Assembly: GCF_030272615.1 (NCBI RefSeq) | Contig: NC_081409.1 | Span: 206,753,190-206,817,189 of the forward strand | DNA length: 64,000 nucleotides | Reading direction: 5' to 3' | From: Cryptomeria japonica | Lineage: Eukaryota > Streptophyta > Pinopsida > Cupressales > Cupressaceae | In this document: positions 1 through 9,940 of the stretch, one piece after another | Numbering within the stretch: position 1 is the stretch's first letter | Layout of the letters: each line of letters starts with the position of its first letter | Notes under the pieces: generated by a model | The model's input: only the letters and a program-made list of their open reading frames with translations | Told to the model about the DNA's origin: nothing | The model's database searches: none | Made by a program: the position numbers and the translations under genes

Positions 1-1818
1 ACCATGATTGCAGGATATGCGCAAAATGGATTCGTTGATAAGGCTTTAGAAACTTTCAAGCACATGCAGTTGACAGGTGTAAAGCCAAATTCCACAACCT
101 TTGCCAGCGTCCTCCCTGCCTGTGCCAAAATGGGAGCTTTGAAACAGGGTATGAATATCCATCAAAGCATAATCGAAGGGGGATTTGTGTCAAATATTAT
201 AGTTGGGAATGCTTTGGTAGATATGTATGCAAAATGTGAAAATATAGACAAGGCATGTGAACTGTTTCTCAGAATGCCTCAAAGAGATGACATCTCGTGG
301 AATGCAATGATTACAGGATATGCACAAAATGGATTTGTTAAAGAGGCTTTAGAAACTTTCAAGCAAATGCAGTTGGCGGGTGTAAAGCCAGATTCAACAA
401 CCTTTGCCAGCATCCTCTCTGCCTGTGCCAAAATGGGAGCTTTGGAACAGGGTATGGACATCCATCAAAGCATTAAGGAAGGGGGATTTTTGTCAGATGT
501 TATAGTTGCAACTGCCCTGGTAGACATGTATGCAAAATGCAGAAGCATAGACAAGGCACTTGAACTGTTTGAAAGAATGCCTCAAAGAAATGTGGTCTCA
601 TGGAATGCCATGATTGCAGGATACACACAAAATGGATTCGTTGAAAAGGCCTTAGAAACTTTCAAGCAAATGCCATTGTCAGGTGTAAAGCCAAATTCCA
701 CATCCTTTGCCAGCATCCTTCCTGCCTGTGCCAAAATGGGAGCTTTGTCACAGGGCATGGGTATTCATCACAGCATAATGGAAGGGGGTTTTTTGTCAGA
801 TGTTACAGTTGGAAATGCTCTGGTGGACATGTATGCAAAATGTGGAAGTATAGACAAGGCACGAGTACTGTTTGATAGAGTGCCTCAAAGAAATGTGGTT
901 TCATGGAATGCAATGATTACAGGATATGCACAAAATGGATTTTGCAAGGATGCTCTCAACATCTTTGAATTAATGAAACACTCTGGAACTTACCCTGACA
1001 TTGTAAGCTTTGCTTGTATTCTATGGGCATGCAGCCATGCAGGTTTAGTGGATGAGGGTTGCACATACTTCAATCACATGAGTAACTCCTATTGCATTAC
1101 ACCGACAGCTGATCATTACATATGCATGGTTGACCTCCTTGCTCGTGCTGGCTATCTTGAGGACACCCTGAACTTTATCATTAAGATGCCACTTAAACCC
1201 GTGGTTCTTGTGTGGATGTGTTTTCTTGGTGCCTGTAGATCACATATGAATATAGGATTAGGAGTATTTACAGCCATGCTACTTTTTGATTTGGATCCTA
1301 AAAACTCTGCAACTTATGTTATTCTCTCAAACATCTATGCAGAAGTGGGCAGGTGGGGTGAGTTTCAAATGGTAAGAAGCTTGATGAAAGATAGAGGAAT
1401 TAAAAAGACACCTGGATGTAGTTGGATTGAAAGCTATAAAATGGTACATGCTTTTTGTGCAGGAGATAGATCACATCCTCAGACAGGGGAGATCTATGCA
1501 ACGTTGGAGAAATTGGCTTGCGAGATGAAGGCAGCAGGTTATATTCCAGATTCAAGACAGTTACTTAGTGATGTGGAAGATGAGGAAAAAAAACTATTTC
1601 TTTTCCACCATAGTGAAAAGTTGGCAATTGCATTTGGCTTATTAAACTCACCCTCTGGGACAACTATTAGAGTTTTTAAGAACCTTCGAGTATGTGCTGA
1701 TTGCCACACTGCAACAAAATTTATTTCCAAGACTGTTGCAAGAGAAATTGTCGTAAGAGATGCGAACCGTTTCCATCATTTTAAACAGGGACAATGTTCT
1801 TGTGGAGATTATTGGTGA
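1..1818 (+). CDS. PLS-class PPR protein with E and DYW domains (5' partial)
   Basis: This is a pentatricopeptide-repeat RNA-binding protein of the DYW class. Such proteins act in plastids or mitochondria, where the PPR tract selects an RNA site and the DYW domain deaminates C to U. Numbering from the ATG at base 4, motifs run P 1-29 (incomplete), L 30-64, S 65-95, P 96-130, L 131-165, S 166-196, P 197-231, L 232-266, S 267-297, P 298-332, L 333-368, S 369-400, E1 401-434, E2 435-469, DYW 470-604. The DYW active site is intact: H536-S-E538, C564-x2-C567, and C598/C600 before the terminal DYW. The first Met sits at position 7 of a P motif, so it is internal and the true start, with any transit peptide, lies left of the window. 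Specificity residues (position 5/last) read S1 N/D, P2 N/D, S2 T/N, P3 N/N, S3 N/N, P4 N/D. The frame is unbroken to TGA, so it is probably functional. The editing site is unknown. Confidence 0.95.
   Translation, partial: TMIAGYAQNGFVDKALETFKHMQLTGVKPNSTTFASVLPACAKMGALKQGMNIHQSIIEGGFVSNIIVGNALVDMYAKCENIDKACELFLRMPQRDDISWNAMITGYAQNGFVKEALETFKQMQLAGVKPDSTTFASILSACAKMGALEQGMDIHQSIKEGGFLSDVIVATALVDMYAKCRSIDKALELFERMPQRNVVSWNAMIAGYTQNGFVEKALETFKQMPLSGVKPNSTSFASILPACAKMGALSQGMGIHHSIMEGGFLSDVTVGNALVDMYAKCGSIDKARVLFDRVPQRNVVSWNAMITGYAQNGFCKDALNIFELMKHSGTYPDIVSFACILWACSHAGLVDEGCTYFNHMSNSYCITPTADHYICMVDLLARAGYLEDTLNFIIKMPLKPVVLVWMCFLGACRSHMNIGLGVFTAMLLFDLDPKNSATYVILSNIYAEVGRWGEFQMVRSLMKDRGIKKTPGCSWIESYKMVHAFCAGDRSHPQTGEIYATLEKLACEMKAAGYIPDSRQLLSDVEDEEKKLFLFHHSEKLAIAFGLLNSPSGTTIRVFKNLRVCADCHTATKFISKTVAREIVVRDANRFHHFKQGQCSCGDYW
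4..1000 (+). repeat. 303-nt tandem units encoding PLS triplets inside the PPR gene
   Basis: The codon for the Met in the NAMI motif recurs at 4, 307, 610 and 913, an exact 303-nt (101-codon) period equal to one P+L+S triplet (35+35+31 residues). Units are highly similar at the DNA level as well as the protein level, pointing to recent duplication or gene conversion. The fourth unit diverges after about base 960, where the terminal P-L2-S2-E part begins. Confidence 0.9.
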
Positions 1819-3780
1819 TGCTAATTGAAGCAATCTGAAAAATAGGTTTGCATACCATGTCAGACCTGCAGTAATAATGAAGGGACAAAGTTTTATTTTC
1901 AGTTTCTAGAGTTTTTTGGTTTAGAGTATTTGACAATCTAGACCATGCTGTTGCCTTCATAATATTAGATGCATAGACTGCAATGCAGATTGCTACCTAT
2001 ATACACTGTCCGGGTATCTGTCGAAGACTTGTTTTATGATAACATGGACATTCCATTGAATTGTTTTCACAAAACCTGCACGTGTATGAAATGAAAAGAT
2101 TGAGGAGGAGCTGGAAAATGGGAGAAAACAAAAGGTGAGGAACACATCAAGTAAATAGAAAGATGCTTGACCAGCAGGAAATGGGAGAGGAAGGCTTACG
2201 ATTACCCTTCGCCATTTTGTATAGTTCTTTTAATTGGATTAATTTTAGTGTCTTTTGCCTATGTCAGGAGGACCATCTGAGATTAATTTACACATTCTAC
2301 GGTAGGTGTATAATTGTATATAACTACATGTAGATTTTTGTCTCATTTATTAAATGATAGGCCATATACTTCGGCAGCTTCCAGCCAGCACATTATCTCA
2401 TACTAGGAAACTGCAAAACCTCACCACAAAACAGGTTTGAGGTACTGATAAACAGTATCATCTATGCACTGTTGAGCTCCTTTCGTTAATGGTGTAAGAA
2501 AGTCCTTACCGTGGAATAAATTTTGTGAGCAATCAAAGGTAAAGCTGATCGACACATTTAAAGATTAAATCAAATGTTGTTGGAGTAAATGGATGCTATC
2601 AATCTTGGTAGATCTCGCCATTGCTGGCAGTCATACTTTGTAGCTAGCAATGCTGGGTGACATATGTTGTATGAGATGGTGTAAATCAGGCATTTCTATG
2701 CATTTATGCATTCTGCCTCAGATAACCGCCAAAGTTATGTATAAATACATTAGAATTATATATGATTCTTTGATGGCCAACGATCTGAAAAACACCAGTG
2801 GCTTGAAGAGCAACATCAATACATTTGAGGTACTGTTTCAAATTTCAATTACTCCTGTAGAGGTAATTACTTTTTGTTTTCTGTGAATGGATTGAAGTAG
2901 AAGCTGTAGGGATATTGGTTTTGGTTCATTTTATTTTATTTTTTTAATTCTTTTTTGATAGGATTCCATAATGTTTTTCCTGCAAACTCTACCCTTTTTT
3001 CGAATGGGCATCATTGACAGCACGACACAATTTGTAAAGAATCTTGAGGTAAGTCACTAGCCATGGTTTCAGTGATTTTGAAATCTATATGCAGCCAGAT
3101 CATTTTAATTGTTGTGTTTTATTTCATTCTAAACAATTTTGTTTCTGTCTGTTAAATGAGCATTGGACCTGTTGTTTTATCTATGGCTGTTTTCTGTTGG
3201 TACAGGTAAGTTGATTTGATTTACTTTTTCAGTGAGAAGTATGTATCCTTGAGTAGCTTGTAGATTGGGTTTAGAAAGGGGAATTAAAGTGGGATTTTTA
3301 ATTTTTTCTTGAAAGAATGATTGATGCATGCTAGTTTACTTTTTTGCCTTTCTGATATCAGCATCCAGAGACCTGCTTTTGTAAATTTTTTGATTTGCTG
3401 TTTAACGCATTTTTTGATCTTCCCTTATTAGGATCTTATTTTAATAGATTATAGAGATATAAAGGATCCAATTCCTCGATGATTTTCAAGCTACAAAGGT
3501 TAGCTTTTGTTTTTGGTTGGTAAATTTCTCGTTGATTTGGACCAGTATTTTGACCAAATTTTGATCCCCGATAAGTGTATTTGATCTCATGGCTCTGCTC
3601 CTTACCCGTGCTGCATATCATCCCATACAACCTGTTGCATTTTAAAACTGCAAATGATAGAATTATAAAAAGTGGAATAGTGGTTGCTTAGGAAGAGTAA
3701 TCTAAGCCTTCTGAGAGCTTGCAGAAACAGTAGATAAGTTAATTTGTTTTTTCTGTTTGCAATTTACCTTTTTTAATTAT
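1819..3780. other. 3' flank of the PPR gene, no recognisable gene
   Basis: AT-rich DNA follows the stop codon and probably contains the 3' UTR. A short open stretch around 2650-2886 and a GT-AG-compatible segment around 2960-3050 (ending before GTAAGT) were inspected, but neither resembles a known protein. No transposon ends were seen. Confidence 0.4.
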
Positions 3781-3781
3781 T

Positions 3782-4125
3782 TTGTTAACAATTTCTCCCT
3801 CTTCAAAATTCAAAATCATTTTAAACACTTCTTGCTACGTTTTTACCATTTGTTATTTTAATCTTAAAATCTCTTTCCAGAATTTTACTTTCTTTGCTTA
3901 AATCGCTCTTTAGGGCCCTAACATTTTTATTATGACGTCAGATTTCTTTTCCATCAACAGTTTCCATAGTGGATAGAGCAATTTATCTTCTGTAATTGCC
4001 TTGTTAACAATTTCTTCCTCTTCAAAATTCACAATTGAATTTTAAACACTTCCTGCTACGTTTTTACCATTTGTTATGTCAATCTTTAAATTTCTCCCCG
4101 AAATTTTACATTTTTTGCTTAAATC
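3782..4125 (+). repeat. Diverged direct repeat, period ~219 bp
   Basis: A block starting TTGTTAACAATTTC at 3782 recurs at 4001 and can be followed for about 120 bp, including the shared stretch CTACGTTTTTACCATTTG. The copies differ by substitutions and small indels. No coding content. Confidence 0.75.
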
Positions 4126-6910
4126 TTAGCATAATCCCTCGATATAAACTGCAATAAAGATATCACCATTACTAAGAGACCAAATTACATCAAAGGACCA
4201 AAAACAAAACATCCCACTTCAAAGCTACAGGCCTGTAACAGAGAGGCCATTTGGCCTAAATGGTGGTTAACAAACTTAGAATTCTAGTAGAATTCAGAAG
4301 CTCATGAACATACAACCATCCCCATAACTTCTTAACATACTCAAGATCCTTAAAATTCTTATGTCCAATTCATTGGTGGAGGGTAAAACTAAACTCAGCG
4401 ACATTTTTTTTCACCTGGTCTATGCCTGAAAAGGAACCGATGATGAGAACCACATCTCTCTTGACATTGATTGGATTTCTAAACAATATTAGATTGACGA
4501 AGCATAGCAATTTGCATAAAGATATGGTAGAAGGAAGCTTGAGCAGTAGGAGAACTAACAAAGCAACATCCCAAAGCATTGCATTGAAACTCTAATTCTT
4601 CGTATAGGATAAAGGCAAAGCAAGGAATTGAAAGTTTGAAACTTATCTACTGAATCAAATCTCTCAGCTGCATTAATATCAAATCATCACCGTGGAATAG
4701 GACACTGTATGCAGTTCAAGCTCTCTGTCATGCACTCTAAACAACTTTTAATGAATCTGCACCTTACATGTTTGCATTTCGTCCCTCGAACGAATCTCAC
4801 CTTACATATTTATTACTTACAATTGTATTTGATCCTAAAGATTATCGTTAGGATAGATTGTAAGAAAGCTTTGGTATAAATTTTACTATTAGTATAGTGT
4901 ACAAAGCTCCTAAAGATGTCATTGCATGCTCCTGTTTCTTGAAAAAACTAGTAAATTTAGGCAGCTCACCGAAGACATCGTCATAGACGGAGGATTTGGG
5001 CTATTTTGTTTTGCTGCAAGTGCAACAAAGGCGTGAATTTTCCCCACCAGATACAGGTAAATAATATTTCACCTTCAATAGAGAGAAAATTCTGGTTTTA
5101 AATTTCCAAACACTTTTTCTCTTCACTATTTATGTCTTACTTTCACAAATAATTAATTCCTTCGAAATTCAAGATGCAGGGCGACTTCGCATTCACATAT
5201 ATTGAATTCAGAAGGTACGAATGCATTGTATTTTTGTTTGTAATTTTGAATTTCATTAAAAACAGAGATTTTTAATATTCTGAGATTTAGAATTTTATTT
5301 AGAGTTTTCGTAGTGCTAAAAATTTAAGAATTTCATTTGTTACTGAAAATTAAGGGTTTCAAGATTGAGACTTCGAAGGTATTGGGTATTTAAAATTTGA
5401 TATTTGTATTTTACATGTTCATGTCAAAAAATTCTCAGCATTACATAAGGAGACCTTTTTTTTTTTAATTTGTTTTGTTTAAAAAATGTAAATGGGCTAT
5501 ATTGGCGTTCCGTCTGTTTTTGGAATAACATTTGGTATTTGTATTTTGTTAAGTAGATATTGATAAGAATGCCCTCTTAATTTATGTGCCTTGTGTTTTC
5601 TTATTAGGTTGTCAACATGTGAGTTCTAATCTAAAGATATTTCTCAATATATCCTTAATTTTGCTCTAAAGATATTTCTCAATATATCCTTAATTTTGCT
5701 TTTCGTATTTATTTTCAGGTTGTTTGACTACATCTAAGGAAAGAATGAGGAGCATGCCAAGCTTTCAACGATAACACTTGTTGACATAGATATCTTGCCT
5801 TCTATGAGTCTTCATTTATTGTCAACTTCTATATGCTCATTAGTTTCAAAAATTGCTCCCCAAAGGTAAAGAAAGCCTCGGCATTGGAGGAATCAAGGTG
5901 GGGTGTCCAATACACGAGTGTTAAGGTTCAAAGGATTTGTGAGCAATTATTACATTGGACAGAGGCAGCCAAGTAACAGGGGAGCTTCATGGGCATCCCC
6001 TAGGAACCGACCATCTATCTCTCAATATAAAGTTGACAAGCCCGTCATCTACATTGTTGTGCAATATAGCTTTACCTTCAATTTCAAAATTTTATATTGT
6101 GAAGACTTCGTTAATTGCCAATAGAAACATATATACTCTCTTGAAATTTTATTTTGTGAAGATTTCTACTAATTAAGAATCCATTGGAACCTTTAGTTAC
6201 GAAGACCTTCAATTTTTGGTGAAGATGGCCTTTTGAATTTTAAGGATGTATTATAAATATTGTATAGTTTTTAATTGGTAACCCATCTAATCTAATTACA
6301 TCATTAACTGTGATCTTTTTATTTTTTGAAATAAAATTTTGTCATTATAATTGTTCAAGTTGAGAGCAAGCAAATATATGTTTAGTGTTTGTCAATTTTC
6401 TAATTGGTGACTGACGAGTTCAAAACATAATCATTTAAAAGAATATATATATACACGTACATATGTACATACATTTATACAATGCAAGTGATTTAATTTG
6501 GTGCAAATTTTATGTTATTTTTGGTCCACTTGTATATTTTTTTCCTTTTATGCACAAATTGAAGTGTACTTCTAAAATATTAGCTTAATTATAGTTTTCA
6601 ACACCACTGCACCTCCTTCGAGTGCAAGAGCAATTAGATGTTTCTATATTGTTTCACACACCTTTGCTTAGTGAGACAACTAATGCATTTATGAATTAAC
6701 AAATATATTTTAATTTAATTTGATTTCAATTTGTTTAGTTATAATTAGAAAAGAATATTATAATCTATATATAAAGAAGTAAAAAAAATATACAATTGTG
6801 TTCATGTTGTAATTAATAGATATGCATGCACATGAGTGCATAATGAGGTCTATAGATTGATGCTAGCGAGAAGAGATTAACATCTATACATGTTAAAATA
6901 AAATCACATA
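4126..6910. other. AT-rich intergenic DNA
   Basis: No gene is recognisable. Small open frames (for example 4370-4579 on the minus strand and 5903-6176 on the plus strand) have no family resemblance. There is a 17-bp near-perfect inverted repeat at 4279-4295 (GAATTCTA arms), and the 35-bp tandem duplication listed separately. Confidence 0.5.
5631..5700 (+). repeat. Exact 35-bp tandem duplication
   Basis: The 35-bp unit beginning CTAAAGATATTTCTC occupies 5631-5665 and is repeated without change at 5666-5700, so the duplication is recent. Confidence 0.95.
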
Positions 6911-6921
6911 TGATACCAACT

Positions 6922-7245
6922 TGTAGGGACCCTAGTAGATATTGGATGAGAAAGGGGCTTTACATATAGAATAGAATATGTTTGCCTATTTATAGATGGG
7001 TACTTGCCAAATAATGTGTCCCAAAGAGGCATGCCACTTGAGGAAGTGACAATGAAGACATAGGTAGGAGAAACATGAGATTGACCTTTGAATGCTAGAG
7101 AGAATTGATGCTAACTAGAGAATACTAGGAGCATACCCATCTTTAGTAGGAAGGGTCTAAACATTTCTTGCCATTATAACGAGGGGCCTCTTATGTATAG
7201 AATTTGGCATATTGGTCAATTATCACACTACTGTAATAACACACC
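6922..7245 (-). mobile_element. Short LTR with primer-binding site, remnant (minus strand)
   Basis: Read on the minus strand, an LTR-like end GGTCCCTACA (plus 6922-6931) is followed after two bases by TTGGTATCA (plus 6911-6919). This is the initiator-Met-tRNA primer-binding motif of plant LTR retrotransposons. A TATA-like CTATAAATAG lies about 65 bp inside the LTR end (around plus 6985). The outer end is placed near 7245 only by the first TG-type candidate, so it is uncertain. No second LTR or gag sequence was found to the left. Confidence 0.45.
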
Positions 7246-7276
7246 ATAATTAACTCAACAAAATTGACCTTTTTTT

Positions 7277-7590
7277 TTTTTTTTTTGTGTGTTTAATTTA
7301 ATCATTATGTTTGATTCAATTGCATAATCTGGGCATCCATCCATTTGGAATAGGCATTCATCCATCCGGGATGAGCATTCTTTTTTTTTGTGTGTTTAAT
7401 TTAATCATTATGTTTGATTCAATTGCATACTCTGGGCATCCATCCATTTGGAATAGACATTCATCCATCCAGGATGAGCATCTAACCATACGGGTTAGGC
7501 ATTTGTCCATACGGGACATAAGATTTCATCTATCCAATACGGGATAGGCATCTACCCATACGAGGTAGGCATCTATCTAATTGGGATAGG
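7277..7590 (+). repeat. 103-bp tandem duplication followed by degenerate CATCCAT/CGGGAT repeats
   Basis: A unit containing a T-tract, GTTTAATTTAATC and GGGCATCCATCCATTTGG runs 7277-7379 and again 7380-7482 with few changes. It is followed by shorter degenerate units built on GGCATNNNTCCATACGGGA up to about 7590. Nothing coding is seen. Confidence 0.75.
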
Positions 7591-8673
7591 AGGTGCTCTG
7601 GCCAGAGACTTAGACTCATCGGGACCATTCGGGTCCTGAGCCACTCACTAAGTACTACACTCTTCTAATAGAAGTGCATCGAGGTCATCGTCCTTAGGAG
7701 TAATTAAACAACATAATACAAGCTTGAATTCCGCCTCGGAATTTGACTTAAAGCCTCGGGAAGTCAAGCGAATCCATACGGGATTCCTTCCGAGTATGCA
7801 TTGAATTGCTTTTTCCAATTTAATTATCTTATCTTTCAAAATAAGATTCTTACTCAATCTTTCTTTTACCAAGCCTAGACCCCACCCACGAACGCCTGAG
7901 TACAAGGGACAACTCCGTCCCAAGATTGCCTACATACCCGCTTCGGCACGAGATCAAGGCGTAAAGTATGTAGTTCTGTTTTCTACTCTATGGTTTGATG
8001 TAAACTGATTAGTGGGTACGCAACCCTTTCTAGGGTCAATGTCCCAGACAGTTTCTCTGCAGTTGCTACCCATGATGGTAGCGCTTAAGCAAAGGCTCAA
8101 GATGGCCTATTGCTTGTGGCCTAAAACAACTAGATCCTAATTCTTATCATGAGCGTCACCCTTGACCAATTGTCAATCGACAACAATTCTTCAAGATTAA
8201 ATCAATTTTACAAAAGCATTTCACTCATCATCCCTATAGGGGTTTACTATAGTTTAACTTAGCAAATGAAAGATTGTTTTAGAATTATCTTATTAAATTA
8301 TCGATCCAAGGGGGATTACCCGCCCCTTAGATTTTAACTTCCAAGTGTCCCTTATTACTCCTCGACGATTTATAGGGACGATGCCACAGACGTTGTTGAT
8401 TTAGCTTTATTAGGCGTTAAGTGCAATAGTTCAACACGACAGCATTACCTGTAAGCGTGACTCAGAGGCACTGTATATACCGAACGCTACTATGTTTTAG
8501 TTTCCATCTTCCTTTATTTAGTTTTCTAACTACGATCTATGAAAACATCATACTTGAAAACAACTACTAATTGAACGCGCAAAATTTAATTAATTGAAGT
8601 AACTACTTGAAATATAACTTGCATAACAATGACCATCATGAAACTTGCATATTAATAATTACATGTGTACTTA
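7591..8673. other. Mixed-composition DNA, possible old LTR, no gene
   Basis: This stretch is less AT-rich than its surroundings and contains short inverted repeats such as GGGACCattcGGGTCC near 7620. A minus-strand open frame at 7648-7923 resembles no family I know. The texture resembles retrotransposon LTR or leader DNA, but no ends, primer-binding site or TSD could be defined. Confidence 0.35.
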
Positions 8674-8807
8674 CATGAAAACGTCAATAAATGTAATTAA
8701 TCTATAAGTAATTTGCATGTTATAAGAATAGTGCAACTTGCATGAAAACATCAATAAATGTAATTAATCTATAATTAATTTGCATGTCATAAAAATAGTG
8801 TAACTTG
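8674..8807 (+). repeat. 67-bp tandem duplication
   Basis: CATGAAAACRTCAATAAATG begins copies at 8674 and 8741, with the same order of shared words (TAATTAATCTATAA, TTTGCATG, ATAGTG) in both. The copies differ at several bases. Confidence 0.85.
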
Positions 8808-9204
8808 CGTGCATGATCAAGCAATCCAAAAATAGCAATTAAATTTAGGTATTTGATTCAAATCATATTAATGCGAATTATTTGCTTAATGCCAAGTAAG
8901 TGCCCCAATGGATCTTAATAGATCGAATGATTCTAATTATAACATTTGATATAATATAATTTACAAGTATAAATTTATTATAGATAAGTTAATCGTGAAT
9001 TTATTCCTCAATAATCCCCAATATTTATAAATTTTTCTAAGTTAATTTAATAACTTAAAGTTTATACTAAGGAAAAAGAAAATTAACGATTTCAAATTTG
9101 CAATTTATACATTTATTTCTAAATTGCATTTTATACATTTATATCAAAAAAACAAACTAAATAAATATAACAACAAAAAAAACATGGGTGAATTGTTTAT
9201 GTTT

Positions 9205-9440
9205 AATAATAAATAGGGGGGCGGGGGGTGGGGACCACGAGTCCCATCACCCCTATGGTTCTGCATGCGTAGGCCCGCAGGGTTGAGGGGACACTGTGGG
9301 CCCCTCCACTCCACTGCGGCCACTACCGTGACAGTGACCGCAGGGGTAGTGGGTGGGTGGGGGTGGTATACCACTGCCCCCTCCGGCGGTTACAATACCT
9401 GCCACCCCTATACGCCTCCGTGAATCATTCGAATAATTTT
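9205..9440. other. GC-rich island with G-quadruplex-capable runs
   Basis: About 230 bp of strongly G/C-rich sequence sits inside very AT-rich DNA. The plus strand carries G-runs at 9216-9233 (6, 6 and 4 Gs split by single bases) and a canonical four-run pattern at 9343-9363 (G4, G3, G3, G5 with loops of 4, 1 and 1). Open frames read on the minus strand here are proline/glycine-rich composition artefacts. Function unknown. Confidence 0.7.
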
Positions 9441-9489
9441 CGAAGTCCATGTCTTTGCTTGCAACATTAAAAAATATTTTAACTTTTGA

Positions 9490-9496
<7 letters not shown>

Positions 9497-9566
<70 letters not shown>
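9497..9566. repeat. (TA)n microsatellite
   Basis: An essentially uninterrupted TA dinucleotide run of about 70 bp, with a single CA interruption at 9549-9550. Confidence 0.98.
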
Positions 9567-9659
9567 CTTATTGATATATATAAACAAAAGAGAATTTATT
9601 TACGAAAATAAGACAATAGATAATCAAACAATTGTTTTAGATTGAATTTATAGTAAACA

Positions 9660-9940
9660 AGAGGTTTATATTTCCAGTATTTGCAGGGGGATAGAGGGTT
9701 TATTTCCAATACTCACAGGAAGATTGTTTATCTCCAATATTCATAGAGGGATCTTATTCAACTCACAGGGAGATTTATTTAATCTAATAATCACAGAGGG
9801 ATCTTATTCAACTCACATGGAGATTTATTTAATCTAATAATCCCAGAGGGATCTTATTCAACTAAAATTCACAGAGAGATTTTGATTCAACTATTATCAC
9901 AGAGAGATCTTACTCAACTCACAGGAAGATTAAAGAATGA
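9660..9940 (+). repeat. 50-bp minisatellite (CACAGAGGGATCTTATTCAA type)
   Basis: Units start at 9741, 9791 and 9841 with an exact 50-bp period. They combine CAGAGGGATCTTATTCAACT with a GAGATTTATTTAATCTAATAA half. Diverged units extend left to about 9660 and right to about 9940. Confidence 0.85.

Noticed and set aside
4-6. ATG at base 4 as the start codon of the PPR protein
   Set aside because: It lies at position 7 of a P motif in register with the later triplets (WNAMI), so it is internal and the gene continues left of the window.
2650-3050. Possible downstream exons after the PPR gene
   Set aside because: Splice-like words and short open stretches exist, but the peptides resemble no known family and the frames are not continuous.
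9144-9450. Minus-strand open frames in the GC island
   Set aside because: Overlapping proline/glycine-rich frames follow base composition only and match no family.
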